Below are positions 27,124 through 35,793 of a stretch of 64,000 bases of DNA, in pieces. Source of the DNA: Chryseobacterium cucumeris (GTDB lineage Bacteria > Bacteroidota > Bacteroidia > Flavobacteriales > Weeksellaceae); assembly GCF_001593385.1 (NCBI RefSeq), contig NZ_LUVZ01000045.1, positions 124,001-188,000 of the forward strand, written 5' to 3'. The notes beneath the pieces were generated by a model that was given only the letters and a program-made list of their open reading frames with translations, had not been told where the DNA came from and made no database searches. Positions within the stretch are counted from its first letter, which is position 1. Every line of letters starts with the position of its first letter. Made by a program: the position numbers and the translations under genes.

Positions 27124-28494
27124 ATGCAGAGAATTCGATACTCTAGATACCTGAAATCAATCATTATGTTGCTTGACCTCATGGTTATTGCATCTATCTT
27201 CATATTCTTTTTTATAAGCAGAAATGAAAGTTTAAAATACAATAAAGAAACCTGGTATCAGAATAGTTTTTCTCTGGTTCTGTTGTTTTTGTTCTGGGTA
27301 CTATTAAGTGGTAGGACAAAAATATACAATATTCCGAGAAACCTTACTTATACCTTGTTTCTTGAACGCCTTCTGATCCATTTCCTGTTTTTTATACTGG
27401 GAGTGCTGCTTATAGGAAAGGTAAGTAAGAATGTATTTTTCAATTCGGATATTTACTGGCTTTCCCTTTACCTTTTTATTGCCATCTTTCTTGCAAAATC
27501 ATTAGTATATTTTGCAATCAAATATTTACGGTCTCTTGGTGCCAATTACAGGAATGTCATGTTTTTAGGAGACAACCATTCCACAGAAATTTTGAAGAAT
27601 ATCTTTACAGACCGTAAAGATTATGGATACAGAATATTTGAATACGAACATACCGGGGTGAAGATCAGTGAACTGGTAGATTTCTGGAAAAAGAACGGAA
27701 TCCACACCTTATTTTTATCGATGGAAAACTCCTATGACGAAGCAATGGAAAATGAAATTTTCAGACTGGCCGAAGATCATAAGATTCACATTTCGCTGAT
27801 TCCAAGTATCACCCAAAGTGATTTTTTCCTTTATGACCTTGGCTATATACAGACCCAGCCCGTCCTTAATCAGGCCAGATATCCATTAGATTATTTTTCT
27901 AATTTCCTGATGAAAAGGACATTTGATATTTTCTTTTCTGTTATTATATTCGTCTTCATCTGCTTGTGGGTATTTCCAATCATTGCTATTTTAATCAAAA
28001 CAACTTCCAAAGGTCCAGTATTTTTCATTCAGAAGAGATACGGTTTTCATGAAGAGGTTTTTAATTGTATTAAATTCAGAACAATGGTTGTCAATGATGA
28101 ATCTACCACCAAAACCACCTCTGTCAATGATTCCAGAATTACCAGAGTGGGTAAGTTTTTAAGAAAAACCAGTCTTGATGAACTTCCTCAATTCATCAAT
28201 GTGCTGAGAGGAGAAATGTCTGTGGTAGGCCCGCGTCCTCACATGCTGGCTGTCGACAATTATTACAAACCTAAAATCGGCAGATACAGTCTGAGAAGTA
28301 TGGTAAGTCCTGGTATTACCGGACTAGCACAAGTAAATGGACTGCGTGGTGACTTCGGAGATGTGGAAGTAGAAATGAAAAAAAGAGTTCTGGCAGATGC
28401 TTTCTATGTAAGAAACTGGAGTTTCGTACTTGATCTGGTTATTATTTTAAAAACCGTTTTATTGGTGATTGGAGGAGATAAAAATGCAAAATGA
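27124..28494 (+). CDS. Polyprenyl glycosylphosphotransferase (WcaJ/PglC-type)
   Basis: The 456-residue protein has four or five N-terminal membrane helices, a central Rossmann-like region (NVMFLGDNHSTE), one further helix near residue 275, and a C-terminal sugar-phosphate transferase domain with IKFRTMV, KFLRKTSLDELPQFINVLRGEMSVVGPRP. It starts glycan assembly by moving a sugar-1-phosphate onto undecaprenyl phosphate at the inner membrane. This is the initiating enzyme that the flippase and GT4 cluster at 4-7 kb would need, though it lies 20 kb away. Confidence 0.92.
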   Translation: MQRIRYSRYLKSIIMLLDLMVIASIFIFFFISRNESLKYNKETWYQNSFSLVLLFLFWVLLSGRTKIYNIPRNLTYTLFLERLLIHFLFFILGVLLIGKVSKNVFFNSDIYWLSLYLFIAIFLAKSLVYFAIKYLRSLGANYRNVMFLGDNHSTEILKNIFTDRKDYGYRIFEYEHTGVKISELVDFWKKNGIHTLFLSMENSYDEAMENEIFRLAEDHKIHISLIPSITQSDFFLYDLGYIQTQPVLNQARYPLDYFSNFLMKRTFDIFFSVIIFVFICLWVFPIIAILIKTTSKGPVFFIQKRYGFHEEVFNCIKFRTMVVNDESTTKTTSVNDSRITRVGKFLRKTSLDELPQFINVLRGEMSVVGPRPHMLAVDNYYKPKIGRYSLRSMVSPGITGLAQVNGLRGDFGDVEVEMKKRVLADAFYVRNWSFVLDLVIILKTVLLVIGGDKNAK

Positions 28495-28597
28495 AGAACG
28501 GAATAACAAAAATATTGAAATAATTTTAACACAAAACCAAGCTTTGGTCTTATTCTTGACCCTAGCCCAATTAAATAAAAAAGTCTAATTTAGCAGT

Positions 28598-29350
28598 ATG
28601 TTAAAAAAGTTTTTCACAGCGATAGGGGAATACATTATCCTCTTGGGAAAATCCCTGCAGAAACCTCAGAAAATGAGAGTATTCTGGAAGCTGTTCATGA
28701 GAGAAATTAATGATTTGGGAGTAAATTCTTTCGGGCTTGTCGTCTTCACATCAATCTTTGTGGGGGCTGTAGTTGCTATTCAGATGTTCAACAACTTTGA
28801 CGCCTCTTCCTTTCCTATTCCTCCATCATTTGTAGGATACGCTACAAAAGCAGTATTGGTATTGGAATTTGCACCTACCATCATCAGCCTTATTCTGGCC
28901 GGTAAAGTAGGATCATATATTGCTTCCAGTATTGGAACGATGAGGGTTTCAGAGCAAATTGATGCATTGGATATTATGGGAGTAAATTCACCCAACTTCC
29001 TCATATTTCCGAAAATTATCGCTTGTATGATTTTTAATCCTCTGCTTATTGCCATCAGTATTGTATTTGGTATTCTCGGAGGATATATTGCAGGAATTTT
29101 AACAGGCAACTGGACAGAAAACGACTATATTGTTGGTATTCAAATGTATATGCCTAATTTATTCATTTATTATGCATTTACCAAAACCACTGTTTTCGCT
29201 TTTATCATTGCAACAGTACCTTCCTACTTCGGATATAATGTAAAAGGAGGATCTTTGGAAGTAGGTAGAGCCAGTACACAGGCCGTAGTATGGACAATGG
29301 TGTTCATTATTATCTCTGAATTAATTTTAACCCAATTAATATTAAGCTAA
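28598..29350 (+). CDS. MlaE-family phospholipid ABC transporter permease
   Basis: The 250-residue membrane protein has an N-terminal amphipathic segment and about five helices, with the MlaE-type region EFAPTIISLILAGKVGSYIASS and the EQIDALDIMGV element that couples to the ATPase. It works with MlaF and an MCE protein to move phospholipids between membranes. It overlaps mlaF by one base (stop/start TAATG), indicating translational coupling. Confidence 0.93.
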   Translation: MLKKFFTAIGEYIILLGKSLQKPQKMRVFWKLFMREINDLGVNSFGLVVFTSIFVGAVVAIQMFNNFDASSFPIPPSFVGYATKAVLVLEFAPTIISLILAGKVGSYIASSIGTMRVSEQIDALDIMGVNSPNFLIFPKIIACMIFNPLLIAISIVFGILGGYIAGILTGNWTENDYIVGIQMYMPNLFIYYAFTKTTVFAFIIATVPSYFGYNVKGGSLEVGRASTQAVVWTMVFIIISELILTQLILS

Positions 29351-30165
29351 TGATTGAGGTAAAAGATCTTAAGAAAAGTTTTGATGATGTTGAAGTGCTT
29401 AAGGGAATTTCAACTTCATTTGATAAAGGAAAAGTAAACTTAATCATTGGGCAGAGTGGTTCCGGGAAAACCGTTTTTCTAAAAAGTTTATTGAATGTTT
29501 ATATGCCTTCATCAGGAGAAATCCTGTTTGATGGGAAAGATATTAATACGATGACCAGAGATGAAAAACAACATCTCCGTTCAGAAATCGGAACCGTATT
29601 CCAGGGAAGTGCATTATTTGATTCTTTAACTGTTGAAGAAAACATTATGTTTCCTCTTGACATGTTTACCAATCTTACCTACAGAGAAAAAAAGAAAAGG
29701 GTTTTTGAAGTAATAGGGAGAGTACACCTTGATAAAGCTGAAAAGAAATATCCTTCTGAAATTTCAGGGGGAATGCAGAAAAGGGTTGCTATTGCGAGAG
29801 CAATTGTAAACAATCCCAAATATTTGTTCTGTGATGAACCCAATTCGGGACTTGATCCCTATACTTCAAAAGTAATAGATGATCTTCTTTACGAGATCAC
29901 AAAGGAATACAACACCACAACCATTGTCAATACCCACGATATGAACTCTGTAATGACGATTGGCGAGAAAATTGTATACCTAAGACTTGGAATCAAAGAA
30001 TGGGAAGGCAACAAAGACATTCTGATTACTGCAGGCAATAAAAATCTGATTGACTTCGTTTATTCTTCAGAACTGTTTAAAGAGCTGAGAGAATATTTAC
30101 TAGAGAATAATAAAACGATTGAAACGACAAATACAAAAATAGACGATAATGAAAAAGGTACTTAG
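29350..30165 (+). CDS. MlaF-type ABC transporter ATPase
   Basis: The 271-residue ATPase has Walker A GQSGSGKT (about residue 34), signature ISGGMQKR, Walker B YLFCDEP and the H-loop NTHDM. It powers the MlaE permease. Its last 17 bp overlap the next gene. The MCE subunit is encoded separately at 10.9-11.8 kb. Confidence 0.94.
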   Translation: MIEVKDLKKSFDDVEVLKGISTSFDKGKVNLIIGQSGSGKTVFLKSLLNVYMPSSGEILFDGKDINTMTRDEKQHLRSEIGTVFQGSALFDSLTVEENIMFPLDMFTNLTYREKKKRVFEVIGRVHLDKAEKKYPSEISGGMQKRVAIARAIVNNPKYLFCDEPNSGLDPYTSKVIDDLLYEITKEYNTTTIVNTHDMNSVMTIGEKIVYLRLGIKEWEGNKDILITAGNKNLIDFVYSSELFKELREYLLENNKTIETTNTKIDDNEKGT

Positions 30166-30760
30166 TATAGCGTTATTAGGGTTTTCAATGTGGGCATCTG
30201 CACAGATTTCACTGGCAGGTAAAGCCAACTTAATTTTTCCGACAGGCTCTCCTTCATGGTCCAATATTAAAGGAACAGTGAATGATGCGATTGAGGGAAC
30301 AGGTAAAAATAATGTAGGTTTCAATGTTGGGCTTTCATTAAAAGTAGGTCTTCCTACTTCCTTGTTTGTGATGCCGGAAATCTATTACACTCACTTCAAA
30401 AATGAGTTTACTACAGAGAACACTACTTTTGATGTAAAAAGCAACCGTATCGATGTTCCGGTTCTTTTAGGATATAATCTTTTAGGGAATATGCTGGGCG
30501 TTTTTGTAGGACCTGTAGGAAGTTTTAACTTAAATAAAGACAATACTTACAATGATTTCAAAGAAAATGCTAAAAATGACTTTACAGTAGGATACCAGTT
30601 CGGTGCGCAGCTTGAAATCAAAAAGCTTATTGTAAATGCCAGATATGAGGGCGCTTTCAGCAAAGACGAAAGAAATTTCATCAACAAAGTTTCCGGTTCG
30701 GAAATCAGATATGATAACAGACCTAATTTGTTTATGGTAGGTTTAGGATATAAATTCTAA
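30149..30760 (+). CDS. Outer-membrane beta-barrel protein
   Basis: The 203-residue protein has a signal peptide (MKKVLSIALLGFSMWASAQ) and then alternating beta-strand-like segments, ending NLFMVGLGYKF with the terminal aromatic residue used for outer-membrane insertion. It resembles PorT/OmpX-like small barrels. The 17-bp overlap with mlaF suggests a functional link with lipid transport, perhaps as the outer-membrane end, but that is inference. Confidence 0.8.
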   Translation: MKKVLSIALLGFSMWASAQISLAGKANLIFPTGSPSWSNIKGTVNDAIEGTGKNNVGFNVGLSLKVGLPTSLFVMPEIYYTHFKNEFTTENTTFDVKSNRIDVPVLLGYNLLGNMLGVFVGPVGSFNLNKDNTYNDFKENAKNDFTVGYQFGAQLEIKKLIVNARYEGAFSKDERNFINKVSGSEIRYDNRPNLFMVGLGYKF

Positions 30761-30784
30761 TGAATTATTGAAAATAACAACTTT

Positions 30785-30814
30785 AAACCCTCAAATTTAA
30801 ATTTGAGGGTTTTT
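30785..30814. terminator. Bidirectional terminator inside a coding end
   Basis: AAACCCTCAAATTT / AAATTTGAGGGTTT is a perfect 28-bp palindrome between convergent genes. It overlaps the stop and the last codons of the minus-strand 103-residue gene, so the terminator also encodes the protein's C-terminus. Confidence 0.85.
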
Positions 30815-31108
30815 ATTTTGTGCTTCAAGTTCAGCCTGGCGTTTTGCAATTTCTGCAGCTTGTTTTTCAAGCTCTTCTTTGTCTTTCTGCAGCTGTTTGA
30901 ATTCTTTTTTCTTCTGTTCCGCTTTTATAGCGCTTCCTTTACTTACATAGCCTACCATTCCTCCAATGATAAGCCCGATCCCGATTCCCGCCATGATTCC
31001 CATAATGTGAGAAATTTTTATTTGCTCTACGGCAAAATCGGTTGTTAAATAGAAAAGTAATGCAGAAACAGCTAAAAGGATAAGTCCGGTAATTGATAAA
31101 CTCTTCAT
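30797..31108 (-). CDS. Small membrane protein with coiled-coil tail
   Basis: The 103-residue protein has two hydrophobic segments (about 5-22 and 33-57, the second Gly-rich: GIMAGIGIGLIIGGMVGYVSK). A Lys/Glu/Gln-rich coiled coil follows (about 62-98). The glycine-zipper-like helix may oligomerise. No known family is recognised. The final residues PQI are encoded within the terminator palindrome. Confidence 0.75.
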   Translation of the reverse strand: MKSLSITGLILLAVSALLFYLTTDFAVEQIKISHIMGIMAGIGIGLIIGGMVGYVSKGSAIKAEQKKKEFKQLQKDKEELEKQAAEIAKRQAELEAQNKNPQI

Positions 31109-31132
31109 AATATTGTGTTTAGGTGGTTACAT

Positions 31133-31171
31133 AAAAAAGCCTTACCAAATTTACTAAAAATTTAATAAGGC
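31133..31171 (-). terminator. Intrinsic terminator after the M48 protease gene
   Basis: On the minus strand GCCTTA-TT-AAATTT pairs with AAATTT-GG-TAAGGC and is followed by TTTTTT. Confidence 0.8.
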
Positions 31172-31194
31172 CTTACTCAAGATTAAAATTCTAA

Positions 31195-32001
31195 TTATAA
31201 TTTTCCTCCCGCAGCCTTATAATATTCTAAAGCTTTCGGAAGATCTTTGTTGATATCTGAAATTCTTGTTTCCGGATTCGGGTGGGTAGATAAGAACTCA
31301 GGCTGTCTTGCTCCTGTAGATGCGGCTTCCATTCTGTTCCAGAAAGGAATGGCTGCTCTTGGATCATATCCTGCCATAGACATCAGGTAAAGCCCCATTT
31401 CATCTGCCTCAGATTCCTGACCTCTTCCGTATTTCAATAAAGCAACCTGTGAACCGATAGGGTAAACCTTCTGGAAAACACTTGCCCATTGTGAATTTGA
31501 GATTGTTCCTCCCAGGATTGCCCCTCCATACTGAGCAACCATTGCCTGAGAAATTCTTTCGTTTCCATGGCCTGCCAGCGCGTGAGAAACTTCATGTCCC
31601 ATTACAACTGCAAGTCCGTTATCGTCTTTTGTTACCGGTAATATTCCCGTATAGACTGCAACTTTTCCACCAGGCATACACCAGGCGTTCAGCTCATTGC
31701 TCTGCAAAAGATTAAATTCCCAGCTGTAGCTTGCAAGATCTGCTGATCTTCCAATACTCTGATAATATCTTTCTGCCGCATTTTTAATTCTGTTTCCTAC
31801 ATTTACCACTCTCTTTGCATCTGCCGTACCGGTAATCACTTTACCTTTAGACAATGTCGTTCTATATTCCTGTGAAGACATTGTTAAAATTTCCGAATTG
31901 TTGGCCAGCTGTAAAGAAGACCTTCCCGTAATCGGGTTTGTAGTACAGGCAACAGCCGACAGAGCAATAGCTCCCATTCCTAATAGATGTGTAACTTTCA
32001 T
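31195..32001 (-). CDS. M48-family zinc metalloprotease lipoprotein
   Basis: The 268-residue protein has a lipoprotein signal (ALSAVAC, Cys at about residue 19) and the zinc motif HEVSH at residues 136-140. ESEADEMGLYLM supplies the third ligand Glu. It resembles LoiP/BepA-like envelope proteases that degrade or assist misfolded outer-membrane proteins. It is probably attached to the outer membrane or periplasmic leaflet. Confidence 0.92.
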   Translation of the reverse strand: MKVTHLLGMGAIALSAVACTTNPITGRSSLQLANNSEILTMSSQEYRTTLSKGKVITGTADAKRVVNVGNRIKNAAERYYQSIGRSADLASYSWEFNLLQSNELNAWCMPGGKVAVYTGILPVTKDDNGLAVVMGHEVSHALAGHGNERISQAMVAQYGGAILGGTISNSQWASVFQKVYPIGSQVALLKYGRGQESEADEMGLYLMSMAGYDPRAAIPFWNRMEAASTGARQPEFLSTHPNPETRISDINKDLPKALEYYKAAGGKL

Positions 32002-32106
32002 AGTTTGAGTGTTAATAATTCAACCTTAACAATTTTTATTCCAAAATATTTCAGAAACAATATATTTGCATACATTTTGCTGTTTAAATTTAATAATTAT
32101 ATCATT

Positions 32107-32655
32107 ATGAAAAAGTATATTTCTTTACTGATGATTTTTGGATTCCTGTTCTTATTTCAGAGCTGTGCTTCACAAGGTTCATTAGATCCGAAAACAGTGG
32201 ACACTTTGGTGAATTCCCAGGAATTTACGTTCTATGCACAAAGAGCCAATCCTACGAATTATGATGTTATTAATGTCATGAATTCAATGCCTAATGCCAC
32301 AGCAACAAGAATGTTGAATCTGAATGGAGATTATACCATTGATGTCAGTAAAAATACACTGGATGTAGTGTTGCCTTATTTTGGAAGGATGTTCAATCCA
32401 ACTTTTGGAAGTGCCAGTGATAACAGCTACCGATTTACTTCAAAAGATTTTACGGTAACTAAAACTCAGAATAAAAATGGAACCTGGACTTTTAAGTTCA
32501 AACCTAAAGATGTAAGAAACGTAGACGAAGTTAATATTGAAGTATTTAAAAACGGAAAAGCTTTCGTTTCTATGAGAAGTAGTGACAGACAGCCCATTAC
32601 TTATGATGGATACATTTCTAAAACTGAGGTAAAACAGGACAAAGAGAAACTTTAA
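32107..32655 (+). CDS. DUF4251-like lipoprotein
   Basis: The start at ATG 32107 gives 182 residues with a lipoprotein signal ending FQSC (Cys at about 20). Typical DUF4251 phrases are NSQEFTFYAQRANP, DYTIDVSKNTLDVVLPYFGRMF and DGYISKTE. An in-frame start at 31987 is rejected because it would bury the signal. The stop codon overlaps the convergent meaB stop by four bases. Function unknown. Confidence 0.82.
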   Translation: MKKYISLLMIFGFLFLFQSCASQGSLDPKTVDTLVNSQEFTFYAQRANPTNYDVINVMNSMPNATATRMLNLNGDYTIDVSKNTLDVVLPYFGRMFNPTFGSASDNSYRFTSKDFTVTKTQNKNGTWTFKFKPKDVRNVDEVNIEVFKNGKAFVSMRSSDRQPITYDGYISKTEVKQDKEKL

Positions 32656-33644
32656 TCCCTGTTTTCGTTCAATAAAAATTTTTCAACAAATAATTTTGCT
32701 TCAGTACTTGGATTGGAAACCATGGCTGAAGCATTTTTTTTGTGCATATGATAAGCTTCCTCCACAGCATTACTTTTTTTCATCAGGGATAAAATATATT
32801 CCTGAACCCAATATTCAAATCGTTTTTCAGCCTGCTGAACACGGATTTCTTCAAAACGGCCGCTTTTCTTTTTCAGATCAATAAATTCGAATATTGTATC
32901 ATAGACTTCCTGTAATCCTTGATTATGAAGTGCAGAGCCTAGTAAAACAGGAATCTTCCATCCTTTTTCTTTAGGTGGAATAAAGTCCAAAGCTCTTTTT
33001 AATTCAAGCCTTGTATTTTTCGCTTTCTGAAGATTGTCCTGATCTACTTTATTGATAAAAATAAGATCTACCATTTCCATGATCCCTCGTTTTATTCCCT
33101 GAAGTTCATCTCCTCCCCCAATGATTTTAAGGAATAAGAAAACATCGGTAATATCGGCCACCAGAACTTCTGATTGCCCTACTCCTACAGTTTCAATTAA
33201 AATATAGTCATAGCCTGCAGCTTCGCAGATCATCATGGTTTCAAAAGTAGTATTGGCTACTCCTCCCAGAAATCCTGAACTAGGAGAAGGACGAATGAAT
33301 GCATTTTCTTCTTTGGCCAATTCTTCCATTCTGGTTTTATCCCCCAGAATACTTCCTTTGTTGATGGCCGAACTGGGATCAATAGCCAAAACGGCAACCT
33401 TTTTTCCTTGAGCAATCACCAAACGTCCAAAGTTTTCTATAAAAGTAGATTTTCCTGCTCCGGGAACACCCGTTACTCCTACCCTCACAGAGTTTCCGGT
33501 AAGAGGCATAATTTTCTTCAAAAGCTCTTCTGCCTGGGCTCTGTGCTCTGCTTTCTTACTTTCAACCAATGTAATAGCTTTTGCAATCAGGCGTTTGTTT
33601 CCTGACTGTATTCCCTCTATTAGCTCTTCTGTAGAAAATTTCAT
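32652..33644 (-). CDS. meaB: Methylmalonyl-CoA mutase-associated GTPase MeaB
   Basis: This G3E GTPase guards methylmalonyl-CoA mutase, gating adenosylcobalamin loading and removing inactive cofactor. I choose ATG 33644 (MKFSTEELIEGIQSG, 330 residues) over an upstream in-frame start. Walker A is GVPGAGKST, followed by AIDPSSAINKGSILGDKTRM, ETVGVGQSE and NKVDQ. The mutase it serves is encoded 7 kb away on the same strand. Confidence 0.95.
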   Translation of the reverse strand: MKFSTEELIEGIQSGNKRLIAKAITLVESKKAEHRAQAEELLKKIMPLTGNSVRVGVTGVPGAGKSTFIENFGRLVIAQGKKVAVLAIDPSSAINKGSILGDKTRMEELAKEENAFIRPSPSSGFLGGVANTTFETMMICEAAGYDYILIETVGVGQSEVLVADITDVFLFLKIIGGGDELQGIKRGIMEMVDLIFINKVDQDNLQKAKNTRLELKRALDFIPPKEKGWKIPVLLGSALHNQGLQEVYDTIFEFIDLKKKSGRFEEIRVQQAEKRFEYWVQEYILSLMKKSNAVEEAYHMHKKNASAMVSNPSTEAKLFVEKFLLNENRD

Positions 33645-33813
33645 TAATTCAAAATTAATAATTAAAATGTGAATGGTCAATACCTGGATCATAATGATCA
33701 CACAAAAGACACAAATTGGCTTTATTTGGAATTATCAATTTTTTATGAATTTAGTTTTTATTTCTTCTAAATTAAAACTAGAATATCCTGTATCAACGGC
33801 TTCAGGAATTTAT

Positions 33814-33821
33814 TACATTTG
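33814..33821 (+). promoter_or_regulatory. TAnnTTTG promoter box for the cytochrome pair
   Basis: TACATTTG lies 22 bp before the ATG at 33843. Confidence 0.55.
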
Positions 33822-33842
33822 TTTTATATCAAAAGAAGAAAC

Positions 33843-34136
33843 ATGAAAAAACTCATCGCTGCGGCTTCGTTTACGGCTATTTTGCTTGTATCCTGTACGC
33901 CGAAAGCTTCTACGTCCGCTACTACTGCAGGAACCTCTACCTCTACTGCAGAACAGATTGCTCAGGGGAAAACTATTTTTGAAAACTCTTGCGGAAGATG
34001 TCATAAATTGCCAGATCCTGCTTCACACAACCCTGTGCAATGGGTAGGAATCATGAATTCTATGGCTCCAAAGGCAAAATTGACGGATGAACAGCATCAA
34101 TGGGTTTATGATTATATTGTTTCTGTAAAGAAGTAA
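33843..34136 (+). CDS. Small lipoprotein cytochrome c (copy 1)
   Basis: The 97-residue protein has a lipoprotein signal with Cys18, a Ser/Thr/Ala-rich linker, and one haem motif CGRCH at residues 50-54. A Met in MNSMAPKAKLTDEQ may be the distal ligand. It should be a membrane-anchored single-haem electron carrier outside the cytoplasm. The start at 33843 is preferred to the TTG at 33819. It is a tandem paralogue of the next gene, 22 bp downstream. Confidence 0.85.
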   Translation: MKKLIAAASFTAILLVSCTPKASTSATTAGTSTSTAEQIAQGKTIFENSCGRCHKLPDPASHNPVQWVGIMNSMAPKAKLTDEQHQWVYDYIVSVKK

Positions 34137-34157
34137 TCATCAAAAAAATATTAGGAT

Positions 34158-34445
34158 ATGAAAAAATTCATTTTAACAGGTATTGCAGCATCGGCATTTC
34201 TGGTATCCTGCGGACCGAAAAGTGTGGCTGTTACCGGGCCAAAGTACACCTCATCTGAGCAGTTGGCGCAAGGAAAAACCATTTTTGAAAATTCCTGTGC
34301 AAAATGCCATAAGCTTCCGGAGCCAACCAAGCATGACAACCAGGGATGGATCAATACTTTAAGCAGAATGGCTCCGAAGGCCAAGCTTACTGATGACCAA
34401 CATCAAATGGTGTATGATTATCTGATCTCCGTGAATAAAAAATAA
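34158..34445 (+). CDS. Small lipoprotein cytochrome c (copy 2)
   Basis: The 95-residue paralogue of the preceding gene has lipobox Cys18, haem motif CAKCH at residues 47-51 and a conserved SRMAPKAKLTDDQH with the probable Met ligand. The linker between lipid anchor and haem domain is different and shorter, while the haem domain is nearly the same, which suggests tandem duplication with divergence of the linker. Confidence 0.85.
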   Translation: MKKFILTGIAASAFLVSCGPKSVAVTGPKYTSSEQLAQGKTIFENSCAKCHKLPEPTKHDNQGWINTLSRMAPKAKLTDDQHQMVYDYLISVNKK

Positions 34446-34567
34446 GACTACCTCAAAATTGTCATTCTGAACGAAATGTAATGGAGAATCTCACGCTTAT
34501 GGTTATCAATAAGATTCTTCATTCGTCAGAATGACAGAAGTCAAATGATTTGACTTTTGAAGTAGTC
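34446..34567. repeat. 122-bp imperfect inverted-repeat element
   Basis: GACTACCTCAAAA at the left end pairs with TTTTGAAGTAGTC at the right (one mismatch). Inside, TGTCATTCTGAACGAAATG pairs with CATTCGTCAGAATGACA, and AGAATCT pairs with AGATTCT. A nested 17-bp palindrome AGTCAAAT-G-ATTTGACT lies at 34539-34555. The TCATTCTGA...GAATCT phrase resembles interspersed intergenic elements common in Bacteroidota. There is no ORF, and no target duplication is obvious. Confidence 0.7.
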
Positions 34568-34598
34568 GTACTGTTTTTATTATAAATCAAAAAAAAGA

Positions 34599-35105
34599 TT
34601 ATTCGGCCTTTTTTACGGTTCTTGTCCTGGTTACTTTTCCTTTAACCAGTTTTTCTCTGTCTTCAATAATTTCGAGTGCTGCACGGTTGTAAGCAAATTT
34701 TTTAGCTTCTTTAAGTGTTGCCAAAGCCTGTTTGTAATCAAAGCTTCTCTCCTGAAGAAGAGAAAGACAGGTCAGGATTTCTGATTTATCAATTCCTTTT
34801 AGTTTCAAAGCAAATTCAATCAGTTTTTCTGCTTCTCTATAATCTTCATTACTCAAAAGACATTCAATATAATATTTGGGAGTATTAATATTCCCAATAT
34901 TACTCTGCATGGCTTCATCAAAGTATTTTTTGGCAGTTTCATAATCCTTTAATTCTTCTGAATATATTCTTCCCATGAGACAAAGACTGTCCGCATCTTC
35001 CGGTTCGTAGGATAAAGCATAATTCAGCGCATCCATACATTCAGAAAGATTGAATGGGAAGTAGTCTAATGCTTCAAAATAATATTTACTTTTAGTTAAC
35101 GTCAT
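34599..35105 (-). CDS. TPR-repeat protein in the rtcB/prfH operon
   Basis: The 168-residue soluble helical protein has three or four tetratricopeptide-like units, for example DADSLCLMGRIYSEELKDY and AKKYFDEAMQSN. TPR proteins act as protein-binding scaffolds. Its start overlaps the end of prfH by 14 bp, implying translational coupling and a function with PrfH or the ribosome. The C-terminus is Lys/Arg-rich (KGKVTRTRTVKKAE), which could bind RNA. No catalytic motif is seen. Confidence 0.82.
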   Translation of the reverse strand: MTLTKSKYYFEALDYFPFNLSECMDALNYALSYEPEDADSLCLMGRIYSEELKDYETAKKYFDEAMQSNIGNINTPKYYIECLLSNEDYREAEKLIEFALKLKGIDKSEILTCLSLLQERSFDYKQALATLKEAKKFAYNRAALEIIEDREKLVKGKVTRTRTVKKAE

Positions 35106-35790
35106 TTCTGTAGTTTTTTAATTCATTTTTCAAGGCATTTCTTCGTTTCTTAAATGTCTTGTCTTCGTAATTCTTTTTAAAATCTGTCCCTGAGAATGTA
35201 CGAACCGGATTTCCGCGCTCTACCTGCATCTGCATCGACCAGGTTTCTTTCAGTTTTCTTTCCAGTTGTTGTATATAAACTGCCATCACCTTTTCTTTGA
35301 GTCTGATCACAGACCGTTTTTTATTCTCCAGCTGTGAACGGGAATCCTGTACAAAAACAGTTTCGTTGGTAGAAATATGGGTGGCACGTACAGCGGTATT
35401 CACCTTGTTTACGTTTTGTCCTCCACTTCCCTGGCTTCTTACAGTCTGAAACCGGATATCTTTTTCATGGAAATCAGTCATTTTTACATTTTCCAGTTCA
35501 AAAATTCCGATAAACCAATTGCTTCTTTTATGGAGCTTCCTGAATGTACTTTTCCCTATCCAGCAAACACTTCCCAGCCAGCTTTTTAAAAACAAGCTTA
35601 GGTCTTTTCCTTTCAAAAGCAGGGTTACTGATTTTAATGTCAGGTTTTCATCTCCATTTTCACGATGAATGATTTCGTATTCTATTGTATTGTGTTTTGC
35701 CTCTTCAAGAAAGGCCTTCAGAACCCTGGCTACTACCCACTGGCATTCTAAAGGGCCTCTTCCCGAAGTGATCTGTATTAATTTTTCCAT
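35092..35790 (-). CDS. prfH: Peptide chain release factor homologue PrfH
   Basis: The 232-residue protein keeps the peptidyl-tRNA hydrolysis domain of class I release factors, with GGQ at residues 123-125 (GSGGQNVNKVNTAVRATH) and the basic helix after it, but lacks the stop-codon recognition domain. PrfH is known as the partner of RtcB2, releasing nascent chains from ribosomes damaged in the 16S decoding centre so that the rRNA can be repaired. It starts 3 bp after the nucleotidyltransferase stop and overlaps the TPR gene. Compare prfA at 45.2 kb, the ordinary RF1. Confidence 0.92.
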   Translation of the reverse strand: MEKLIQITSGRGPLECQWVVARVLKAFLEEAKHNTIEYEIIHRENGDENLTLKSVTLLLKGKDLSLFLKSWLGSVCWIGKSTFRKLHKRSNWFIGIFELENVKMTDFHEKDIRFQTVRSQGSGGQNVNKVNTAVRATHISTNETVFVQDSRSQLENKKRSVIRLKEKVMAVYIQQLERKLKETWSMQMQVERGNPVRTFSGTDFKKNYEDKTFKKRRNALKNELKNYRNDVN

Positions 35791-35793
35791 TTT

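Noticed and set aside
33645..33701. Longer N-terminus for MeaB
   Set aside because: The added residues are hydrophobic and unlike the family, whose N-terminus fits the start at 33644.
34539..34555. 17-bp palindrome as an operator of the TPR gene
   Set aside because: It lies downstream of the minus-strand operon and inside the larger inverted repeat.
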